Translations under genes and position numbers: made by a program
Shown: piece by piece, positions 8,351-20,300 of the stretch
Position numbering within the stretch: position 1 is the stretch's first letter
Layout of the letters: the number at the start of each line of letters is the position of its first letter
The notes under the pieces: model-generated
The model's database searches: none
Told to the model about the DNA's origin: nothing
Seen by the model: the letters and a program-made list of their open reading frames with translations, nothing else
NCBI GenBank assembly: GCA_947378425.1
Contig: CANCJV010000006.1
Location: 49,170-113,169, forward strand
DNA from: Synechococcaceae cyanobacterium
GTDB taxonomy: Bacteria; Cyanobacteriota; Cyanobacteriia; PCC-6307; Cyanobiaceae
Direction of reading: 5' to 3'
Length of the DNA stretch: 64,000 nt

Positions 8351-11300
8351 ATGACTTACGCCAGCAGCCTTCAACTCGTCAACGACGCCAACGGCGCCAC
8401 CCATGCCTTCCTGGAGAACGACGGCCTGCTGTGGCAGTGCGAGTGGAACGCCCAGGCCCAGCGCTGGGATCAGGCCCAGGTGGTGCCGGGGGCCTATGGC
8501 GGCGAGAAGCTGCAGGCCCTGCTGGTGGACGATCTCTGGTCCACGAGCGGCATCACGGGGGGCCAGAAGGGCAACACACCAGGGATCGTGCTGGCCTACC
8601 GAGTGGGTGAGGGCGATGCCGCCCAGGTGTTTGCCACGCTTGGGCGCTGGAGCAGCGATGGCCAGCTGAGCTGGAGCGAACCGCTGCTGCTGAGCGACAG
8701 CGGCAACGCCATTGAAGAGATCGCCCTGGCTGCCAACGGCGATGGGGGATTCCAATTGGTGTGCCAGGCGCGTGAGCCGGTGGATACGGCAACGGCGCCG
8801 GCTTCCGTGGCAGCGGCGGTCAGCGCAGCCCACAAGGACAGCGAACTCACCCGCCGCAGCTTTGCGCTGAGCGGTAGTGACACAACCGGCTACAGCCTGG
8901 TGGATACAACAGCCAGCAACGGTGCGAGCACCAGCAGTACGCCGCTGCTGATCACTGCCGCCGTGAATCCTGCTGCAGCGACCGCAGCGGCTTCGCCTGC
9001 GGGCGGTAACACACAATTCAGCCGGAACGATCTACAGCTAGCGCCTCAGGCACCAGCGCCCCAGGGGTTGTTAATGCTGAGTGCCTTCGGGCCCAATGGC
9101 AACACATCGTGGAGCGGCGTAGGCCTTCGCACCTCGCCTAACAAGAATTTCAGTTTAACAACCGGTGCCCTGATAGGCCAGACCAGAACACGCTGGGCGC
9201 TCCAGGTCCCCAATTCATCGCCCCCCATTGACTGGAGCGTGAGCGGGAAACAATCGGCAACAGACAGTAGAGATCAAGCCGAATATAATTATAACAACAA
9301 CTATAACTTAGAAACCCTTAAAGCATTTAAAGGGATTAGGGAGCTGACAATACCTATGCCTGCTACCGCGCCCAGCTACAAGAACACCCTTGGCCTTGTA
9401 GGTTCCTTTGGTTTTGGCGGATACGGCAGCCAGACAGTGACGAACGATTTTGGCTTGAGCTTAATCCGGGAAAAGAAAACTGAAACCGGAAGCCTAAAAA
9501 ATTCGTTGAATTTACTTAGGGAATTCAACGCCGTCGCAAGTCTAGAGCAGAAGCGCAATTACTATTCACTTGCAGCGAATGCGCAGACAAGCTATAAGTT
9601 TGACAGCCTCGCTTGGAACCCCCAGAATCGTACGCTAACAGGTGTCACGGATACCTTCAGTTTTTCGGCTGGCGTAGAACATCAGGTTCGTAAGCGGTTT
9701 GAAACAGGAGGCTACTTGCAATGGTCAATTGGAATATCAGCTGGCTATGCGGCGAGGACTCAATTCGATCCGACCCCAGACTTCCCCAAGTGGCTCGGAT
9801 ACACTGCCTACTACGTCGGCGGAGTTCTTGGTGCCGTGGAGGGCAATGCAATGATGGGCTTTTCCTATAGAAACCAAACTAATACTGTTAATAACTTGAA
9901 TGATACAGGTGAATATCGCCTTAATTCATTCAACCAAAGCAAATATGGACTTAGAAACGAGAAAAAAACCAATCAAGATCCGTACAAAGGATATTTAGTG
10001 GTCCAATCCCTGAACGCAGTCGCTGGTTTTGGCCTTTCCTTGGCACCTGTTATTGCCAATCTTAGTGACAGGGTAACGAGGTCGAAGAGCAACGAAGGCC
10101 TGATAACTACAGTGAGCGCAGGCATCCGCTATCTCTACAAAGGCATTGCGGGCGGCTATCTCAACGTCAGGGATTCATTACAGTATTATCCCAAGCAGAA
10201 CAATGCCTTTGGCATTGGCTCTGGTCCCATTCAAAACAGGCTTAGGGTTGACGCCGGCTTCGCCGCACCTTTTGGAGTCAGTGTTCCAGTCTTAGCCTTT
10301 CAGGTAACAAGCCCGAAAGCTCCCCCGGCTCCCCCGAAAGCCACAGCTACTTCGTTTCTAGCGGCATCGCCTTCCAGCCAGGGTTATCCCCAAGGATCTT
10401 TAGCTCCAAGCGTCAACAGTCAGCCGGTTTCAGATTATCAATATTCGGCACCATCCGGCACGGACTTTCCCTTCCTCTACGCCCCGGCATCGGGCTCCAC
10501 GCTGCTGCCAAGCGCAGGCTCCAGCGCTGCCGTGCCGTTGGTGGGGGGAAGCGCCACGCCATTGAAGGTATTCACCTTGCGGGGGTACGCCGCTGGCGTG
10601 GTGAATCCGAATCAGGCCACAAGCAACACGCCTGTGGTGCTCACAAATGCGGGTTCTGGCCTGCTGGAAGGCCCGCATACCGATGTGCCGGTGATGGGAT
10701 TATCCCTGCCCGGATCAGCGCCGGCCACCCTCAACTTCACTGTGGTGAACGGTGCGATTGACCCCGCCTCCGTGGTGATCAACACCCCCACTGCTGGAGC
10801 TGGACAATACCTACAGCTGCCGCAGACCACAGAGAGCAGTGGGATCTACGCCCTGATTCCGGATGTGTTCAGCACCGGCATTCTGCCCAACAATCCCACA
10901 TCTGGCACTGGCGCCCTCTCCTCCCTGCTCCAGCAGCTGCCCCTGATCACGGTCGACACCAGCCGCAATGGCAGCCCCCTGCCATCACCCAAGCCCATCG
11001 CCGCCATTCAACAGGCCATCCCCCTGGGATCGGCAGCCAACCAGCAGGCGGGGCTCTATCCCAATGCAACCCCTTCCGATAACAGCCTGATCAGCTACAG
11101 CGATGTGGCCATTGCGATCAACGATCCCACCATCAGCCTGCTGAACCAGGCCACGGCCACCGTGAGTCTCAGCAACGGCACAATCGTGAAGGTTGTGCTT
11201 AGTCAGCCGCTGTTCTTTGCCACGTCCACTGCACTAACGCCCACAAGTCTGGACCTCACCCTGGATTTGCAATCGGTTCTCGGCAGCGATGTTGTCAATC

Positions 11301-14300
11301 CCACCTACACCGTGGTGCCCCAGAGCGTGGGGATCAACAATGTGGTGGAGGATCAGTCCTACAGCGCCAATCCAGGCTTTCCAGTCAATTCTGACCAGCC
11401 AGCTTCAACGTCGTCATCCCTTGCCCAAGCCCAGGCGGTGTGGCTGGAAGATGGCATCAATACCCAGCTGCAGCTCACCCCTGCCCAGGCCAATTGGCCG
11501 GTGTTCAATCGCGTCGTGGTGCAAAGTGGCAGTTCGCTCACCTATCTCAATTCCAGCACCACCGGCAGCAATGGGGTGGTGACCCAATCGACCACGGACC
11601 CGTCGAAAGTCACGCTTCAGGCTCTTTACAACGACCTCACGGACCCTCGTAAGTATGGGGCTGTACCCAGCTTCAGTGCCGCCAGCACCCCCACTGTAAT
11701 CACCCTCGCGGGCAATACCCCACCTGGCAGCACAAAAGCAAGATTTGCCGGCGCCAGTGCCGTCTTCTGGGTGGAAGCCAGTAAGCCGGTGGTTCCGCAG
11801 AGGTCGAGCGATGGCAGCCAGAACTATCAGGACTATCTGACTGCTCTCTATGGCCAGCAGCGCATCAATTACCGCATCTTCGACGCCAACGCAACACAGC
11901 CATCCTGGAGTGCGCCGAACACCCTCGATCTCTATGCACCAACCAATGCCGTAATCCGCCATCTTCAGGCCTTCAATGTGGAGCTCAACGGCAGCATCAG
12001 CACCCTGCTGGTATGGGATGAAACCTCGATCGACACGATCAAGGGCACCGCGCCCAAGCCGATTGCGATTCAGGGCTGGATCAGCGGCACCACCCTCAGC
12101 CTCGGCGGCAGTGCCAGCGCCCTGCGCATCGGCGATCTGATCACCGGTGCTGGCGTGGAGAAGGGCACCTTCATCGCCGGTATCCTTGCTCCCTTTGATT
12201 CCAGTACTGGCAACGCCACCTACAGCATCAGCCGCAGCCAGTTCGTGGGCAGCAGCAGTGAGCCTGCCGCACTCAACGCCATCCCTTTGTTGCCGCCCAC
12301 CGTGCTCAGGGCGGGCTTCATCAATCCCGGTGCCACCAATCTGCAGTGGAGCAAACTCTTCACGGATGCCAATGGCAATTCCACGATCTCCACCATCCCC
12401 TGGGATCAGACCAACGACATCGGCCTGGGCATCGAATCCCTCTCCGTCGCTTCCCAGCAGGTCATCGATACCAACGGCAATGTCACGGATACGGCCGTAC
12501 TCAGCTGGAGCGAAGACGTGCGCACGCCCTATGTGCAGTCGGTGCTCAACGACGAACCGCTGATCTACCTGCAATTCGCCAATCTGCAGCCCGGCTTCAA
12601 CGCCATCAACATCGGCAGCACCGCCTCCAGCACCACCACGGGCACCGTGGCCTCCAGCACCGGCCTCAATTTCACCATTGCGAGTGCCTTGCCGAAGTCG
12701 AGCGCCAGCGCCGTGCAGAACGTAGATGGCACCGGCGTGCTCAGCACGGGTACTGGCAGCCAGAATGCCCTCAACACCCAAGTGCTCAACAGCACGCCGG
12801 TCAATCAGTTGCCGAGCAGTCCGTTCGGCCAGCTCACCGGCAGCATTGCTGGCACCACCCTTACGGTGACCGCCCTAAGCGGCAACCTGGCAGAGGGAGA
12901 TCTGCTCACGGGCCCCGGCCTGCTGCCGAACACCCAGATCACGGCCGTGCTCAGCGGCTTCGATTCCGCCGCTGGCACAGGTACCTACACCATCAACTTG
13001 AGCCAGAGCCTCTCGAGCCGCAATCTGGAGGCCCTGCCCAACCCTGCGCCCAGCTCCGGCAAGGATCTCGGCCTGCCCTTTTCCAGCTTCACTGGCAGCA
13101 TCAACGGCACCACCCTCAGCATTAGCCAGCTGAACGGCAGCCTGGAGGTGGGCGATGGCATCTACGGCCAGGGCGTGGCCCCCGGTACCACGATCACAGA
13201 AGTTCTCAGCGGTTTCGATCCCACCACCGGCAGCGGTAGCTACACCCTCAATCAGAGCGCGACGGTGCCGGCCTCGGCGTTGATCGCCACCCCCAGCAGC
13301 TCAGTTCCGTACACCATCGAATTCTGGACCAAACTGCCTGCCGGATCCAACGCCGACCAGGGTGCAGGTCTGGTGGCCTTCGGCCAGCCCTCCGAGCAGG
13401 CGGTGGGAGCTGCCATCCCGCCCAAAGGCTGGCTGATGACGGCCGGCTTCAGCGTCGAGAGAATTAGTTATCAGCAGGCTGCCGCCCAGGGCTTCCAGCA
13501 GGCCTACGACAAACTCACCTCCCAGACCGTTCAACCCGGAGATCTGTTCGCCTGGGGCTGGAGCCTGGATGCCACCGGTGCTAACACCACCGCCCTGGGG
13601 GGAAACGGTGGTGACAATCTTTATAGCAACGCCCTCAGCCTCACCAATCTCTACAGCGGCCAGACCCTGACCGGTGTGGATGCATTTCTGACTAATTACC
13701 AGCTCAAGGCGGCGGATCTGGTGGGCGGCGATGGCCTGTTCGCCAACACCATCGACCTGGTGCCCGGCACCTCGCTCGATTTCAATAACTCCATTGATCC
13801 AAACACAGGGCTGCCGGTTTCCAACCTCAACGCCGTCAGCATCGATACCGCGTCAGCACAACTGAATGGCGGTCTGGTGCAAACGATCAATGCCAACGGC
13901 GATCTCTCCAGCAATCCAGCAACCAATACAAACCTCCAAACGATGTTCCAGGCCCTCTGGAACTATCAGGAGCAATACGGCGAAGCGAAGGTGGGCTTCA
14001 CGCTCGACCCCAACGCCACCCCCAAATCTGGTGTGGGCTTTGAGCAGTATGGCGGCTTTGAGCTTGATTTCTCAGTAGCCCCTGGCCCCGCCATTTCGGT
14101 GAACGGGCAGGGCCAACTGGTGTTTGATGTGGCTGATGGAATCTCGATCACTTCCACTGCCACCGATCCAAGCAATAGCCGTGAAATCCCACTCCCCAGC
14201 GATCTGCGGGATGGTGAATGGCACTACGTGGTTGCCACCTATCTGCCCGATTTTCGGCAGTACTCCATCAACGGCACGGCCACCCAGGTGCCCGTCAACC

Positions 14301-17300
14301 GGGGTACCGCCACCCTCTATGTGGACAATCAATTGGTGGCCTCACGCAGCGATGTCACCGACGCCTACATCGCCAGCAATATCAACGACACCGCCCTGCT
14401 GTTATCCAACAACGCCGGCGGCTCCATCGATCAGTTTGCCCTTTACAACAAGGTCCTGCTGCCCGCGCCCCAGCTGCTTGCCAATCCTGTTGGCACCTGG
14501 CCGGTGGCGAGCCAGCAGAGTGCCCTGGCGATCCTCGAGCAGCTGGGCTACCCGGCCACCAACCAAACGCCCAATCCCGGCACCATCGAATCGGCGCTCA
14601 CCGAGCACTGGCGATCCCGCAGCGTCAATCCCAACGATGCGCTGCTTGCCACCTTCAACTCGGTGTTGGATCCCACCACAAACAGCTGGTCCCAGGCCGC
14701 CCCTCTCAATCCCATTGCCAAACCGGAGCCCACCACCCCCAGCGCTACTGCCCCTTCGCTGCAACAGGACCTGGTGATCGCCATCGCTTCTGGCGACTGG
14801 TCGCAGAACCTTTGGACAACTCCCGGGAGCACGGCTAAGGCATTCAATCCCGGCGGGGACCAGCTCAGGAGCATCACCGTTACCCTCACCCCCGATCAAG
14901 GCGGTGCTGTGGTGACACGCCAGCTGAGCCCACAGCAGGTGCTGATCGGTTCCAACAGCACCCTGGCGTCCTTGAAGCCCCAGACCGATGAATCCAACAC
15001 ATTTGCCCTAAGCCTTGACGGCGTCAATGATGTTGTCATCATTCCCGACAACAACAGCTTAGATCTCAGCAATCAGTTCACTCTCGAGGCGTTGATCTAT
15101 CCTACAAGCAATAATAGTGGTATCATTTTCAACAAGGAAAACAGCTACGAGATTGCTCGCTTTCCCGATGGCACCATTCAGTTTGCCCTAGCCAGCACAG
15201 GCGCTGGTGATTGGGATTGGATCAACAGTGGATTGGTAGCGCCGATCAACAGTTGGTCCCATGTGGCCATGACCAAGAATGGCAGCAGTGTCACGGTCTA
15301 TCTCAATGGCGGAACCGCAGCTGGTGGCTCCCAATTCACCTATGCCTCCGCCCCAGCCACCATGGCGGGCAACGCCGAGAGTTTGCGGATCGGTGGTCGT
15401 GCCATCTTTCCCCAATACTTTGGCGGCAGAATCGACGAGGCTCGCGTTTGGAATCGGGCCCTATCTCAGGACGAGGTTAATTCCCAACGAAGCCAGCAAA
15501 TCAGTGGTACTTCCTCAGGCCTGGTCGGCTATTACAGATTTAATGAAGGGACGGGCACAATCGCAGTCAACCTGGCAACGGCAACGGGCTCTGCCCTAAA
15601 TGGGACGCTGACAGATGGTCCTGTCTGGTCCAATGCCGTTCAGCCCTTAGCCAGCAGCGATCCCAATTCCTCTCTCGGCTACACCTTCTTATCGAACCAA
15701 CCTGCCCTGAATCTGCTGATTTCACGACAGGCTAAGAATGTAGGTGACATCAACAATCTTGATCTCACCAAGACATACACCGCCACCGTCAACATCAACG
15801 TTACGGATCCAGCCCAGATCACCCCCACGACCGTAGTGGTCACCCGCGCGATCACCGGCTTCAACAACGCTGGAGCCCAGGTGTTCAGCGCCATCGACGG
15901 CAATGGAGCCGACGCCAAAGCGCTTAAGACGCAGTTCAGTTCGACCAGCAAGGCCCTGGCCACCGCCGCGGTGATCGAAGCCGCGCCGCTGCAGCTCAAG
16001 TACATCGACAGCGGAGAAGTTTTGAAAAGCGCCTCCTCCGCGGCCGCAGCCAATAGCCTGGCCACACCATCGCCGGCTACCAGCTTCGGCCAATCGCAGG
16101 CCTATGGATGGTTCCAGACTTCAACAGTCAACACCTACAGCGGTTGGTTGGCGATCGCCCAGACCAACTCAGCCAATGCCATCAGCAATCCTGCCGGACG
16201 CGTCTGGATCCAATACACCGGCGACTTCACCAGCAGCAACGCACTGACCTCGACCCATACGGCAGTCACCGACACGAACAAGGCACCGATCACCTGGCTC
16301 AATGCCCTGGCCAACAGCAACTTCTCACCTGAAGGCCCCAACCGGCCCCTGCTCAACGACGATCTCCACCAAGCTGCCTATGGCGGTCTAATGATTCAAG
16401 CCGATGCCACGGCCGGTTGGGGTCAGAATTTCGGTCAGACGATGCTGGTGGTGGATGTCAACGGTGACGGCACCGATGATCTCGTACTCAGCGCGCCTTC
16501 CGCCAATGGGGGCGGCAAGGTGGTGATCATCGATGGCGCTTGGATTCAGGCCAACCTCACCAAGGCCAATGGCAGCACCATCCTCAATCTGGCCAATCCC
16601 GATAGCCTCGGCCCCTATGTGACCGTTCTCTCGCCAGGCAAGGAGATTGGCTCTTCCTATGCCTCCGATGATGCCAGCCAGGCTGCCTTCGGCTGGGCGC
16701 TGGCCTTCGATAAGACGAGCAAGACCCTTTACATCGGGGCGCCCAACTATTCGCGCACGGTGGGGCCAGATGGCGAATCAGTGTCGATCGGCGCCATCTA
16801 TCGCTATCAAAATTCGTTGTCGGGAACCACCTTCAATTCCGGCCCTGCTGTGCTTGCCAGCAATTATGCCGTTGGCATTGCCGGCAGCACAAGCACCAAT
16901 GATGTCAGCGGCCCCAATACCTCCTACTGGGGTGCCCAGCTCGGCGCTTCCCTGGCTGTCTCCGCAGAGGGAGCCTTGGCGGCGGGCGCACCCGGGGTGC
17001 AGGCCTCCCTGCTCTACAGCGGCACCGACTACATGCAGCAGGTTGCTGCCGGCGTGAGGAAACCCTCAACGCCCTACGGCCAGGGAGCCCTGATCAAAAT
17101 CATGCTGCCTACCGCGGCATCGCTTGCCGACCAGGGGGCCGGCCTCGATGTGATGGTGAGCAGCAGCGACGGCACCAGCAATCCCAAACTGGTGGATGTG
17201 ATCACCAAGAACACCACCAACAAAAAGAGTGCTCTGGCCCAGGAAGAGAGCTCCTACATGCAGGCGCTCAAGGAGCTGCAGACCAAGCCCATCGCCACGG

Positions 17301-20300
17301 CGAACCTGGTCAACAATCCCGCCATTCAGACCGCTGCTGTGGGCAGTGTCTATCTGTTCAACACGGCCAGCAAACTGCCGACGGGAACCATCAACCCCGC
17401 ACAAGCCTCTTCCACGTTCTATGGCCCCAGTCCCTGGAATACCCAAGGCGACACCGGTTTCGGCGCCAGCCTCAGTTTTGGCGATCTCTCCAACACCAAT
17501 TCGCAAAGCATCCTGTCCATTGGTGCCCCCCAAAGCGGGGGGCCTGGCGCGGCCTATCTGGTGGATACGAGCAAACCATTCGGTAATCCCTCCTCAACAG
17601 CGCCAAATTGGATCCAAGATACAAACCTTGGTAGCAACACCCTGGGGTATCAATATCTTGCCCACCTCACCAGCGCGCTGACCCTCTATGGAGCAGAAGA
17701 CCTTGATAATTTTGGTAATGGTGTTGTCAACCTTGGAGATGTCAATAACGACGGCTACACCGATCTGCTGATTCAGGCCTCCAATGCCTCAGGGGGCGCC
17801 GGCAATGGCTATGTGGTCTTTGGCAGTGACCAGCTCGTTCAGAATGTCAAAACCAACAAGCTCCTGAGTGGTTCGTCGCACAATCCGGCTGTTGGCAGTG
17901 TGAGACCAGGCAACATCGGCCAGCTCAGCTTCGCTGATGGTCAATCTCTCCGCCTGCCCATCATGGCGGAGCTTGGCCATGGCATCTCTGCGGGCACGGC
18001 CCTGGGTAGCTATGGGGCCGGCGATGTGGATGCCGACGGCAACAACGACATCCTGCTCGGCTCAGGAACCAACGGCCAGGCCTACCTCACCTGGGGGCAC
18101 GACTACCTGGCGGCGATCGACAACCTGCAATTGCAGAAGCTCGCCAGCGATACGGGCTATCTGCTCGATGGCCTGGCCACCACCACCCAGGCCTCGCTGA
18201 GTTCGATTGGTGATTTCAATGGCGACGGCTACGGAGATTTCTTCTCGCTCCTGCCTGGGGCCCTCACCGACACGGTGCGGATCGAACTCGGGGCCAACAC
18301 TCAGGAAATACTGGCCGATTATCTCTACAATTACTACAGCTTCAATGTTGCCCATGGCACCCAGGTGCTGCCGAGCGGTGACGTCAACGGTGACGGCTAC
18401 AGCGACATTGCTCTGTTCCTCGATCAGAACCTGAGCAGTCCCGCGGAAGGCAATGCCGGAGCCGGCAGCACCACCGGCATCCTCTACGGCCGCCCCAGCG
18501 ATCAACTGCCCCTGGGTTCGGGATTCGGGCTCCTCGCACCGGTGGACGACTCCAGCACTCCCCTGGCCCCCCTGCCAGGCCAGGGTGTGGCAGGGGGACT
18601 CACCGATGCAGCCCCAAGTGTGATTGCTGTGGGCAACACGCTCTATGCAGCGGTGAAGGGCGTGGGCAACGGCGACACCACCATCTGGTTCACCCAGAGC
18701 ACCGATGCCGGCAATAGCTGGAAGGGTTGGACAAATCTGAGCAGCTTCAATCCCGGCTTTGTCAGTAACACCGGTCCATCACTGGCCTTCTCCAACAACA
18801 AGCTCTATCTCGCCTTCCTCAACGGCACCAATCAGCTCACCCTCTCCAGCTGGGATCCAAACTCGGGCGATCAAGCGCTGTGGAGCAATCCCAGCGTCCT
18901 CAGTGATGGCACCGCCTCGCCAACCAGCAACCTATCGCCAACGCTGATCGCCACCACCAATGGGCTTTCCGTGGCATGGGTAGGCAACGATCAGACCCTC
19001 TACGGCTCCAGCACCACGCAGGATCAAAGCTCCAATAGTGGTGGAATCGCTCAGGCTGGGGCATGGAAGGGGATCGCCAACGGCATGTCTCCCAACAATC
19101 CCGCCCTTGTCACCATTGGTGACACCACCTATATGGCTGTACGGGGTATTGACAATCAGCTCTACTGGACCTCCAGCCACGATGGGGGCCAGAGCTGGAC
19201 TGGCTGGCTAGAACTGCCCACGGGCATGACCACAAGCGATGCACCGTCGCTTGCGGCGGTGAACGGCAGCCTCTATCTCACCTACCTAGGGTCCGGAGGA
19301 AATCAGCAGCTCAACATCACCCAACTGCTGAGTGCAGGTACCAACAGCTGGTCGCCTCAGGCTGTACTCGGCCAGACCGCCCTGAATAATTACGGTGCCG
19401 TAGCGATCGGGGAATCGGTTAACGGCACCGCAGGGCTCGCGATCTACTACGTCGCGAACAGCAACTCCGGACTCATCCTGCGCACCTGGTCGGCCACACC
19501 GTTGAACGCCAGCACCTGGACTGCAAGTCAGCAGCTCAATGCTCAGACGGCGTCCGGCCCCCTGGCGGTGACCGAATTCAACGGCCAGACCTACCTGGCC
19601 TACCAGGGCGGCATACCTACAAATTCAAGCAATACCGCTTATCTCACCACGGCAGCCAACCCCAGCTCAAGTAGTGGTTGGTCGGTGATCGCCACGCGCG
19701 ATCCTGGCAACCACAGCGGCATCGGCCTCAGCAGCAATGCCACCGGGCTGCTGCTCAATACCACCGACAGCGCCGCAGGCCAACAGGCCATCTACACGCT
19801 CACACCGGCGAGCGGCGGCGGCTGGAGCCAGAACTTCTCCACCAGCAGCGCTTCCTTGAGCAGCAGCGCCACCACCGCCTCGATTCTCTCGCTGCCAAGT
19901 TCAGGCCAAACCCCGGTGCTGCTGCTCGCAGGTACGGATCCCAGCAACAGCAAGACCGTCGAGGTCAACACGGTCTATTCGGGTGATCAAAACAACAGTT
20001 GGTTGCCGCCGCAGCAGCTGCTGCAGCGCATCGATACCAACGGCCAGGTGAGCTTCCAGCCGATCAGTGCTAGCGCCGCCCCCATGGCCACGCTGTTCAA
20101 CGACACCCCGGTGTTGGCGGTGAACAACAACGGCATCGTCGACATCTATGCCGCCAACGCCAGTGGCAAGACCTTCAGCCTCACCTCATCCTTCAGTCCA
20201 GGCAGTGGCGGCAAGGCCGGTACCACCTCGCCCGGCATCACCACCACCAACACCGGCCTGGCACTCAGCTATGCCAACGCCGATGGATCCATCAACCTGC

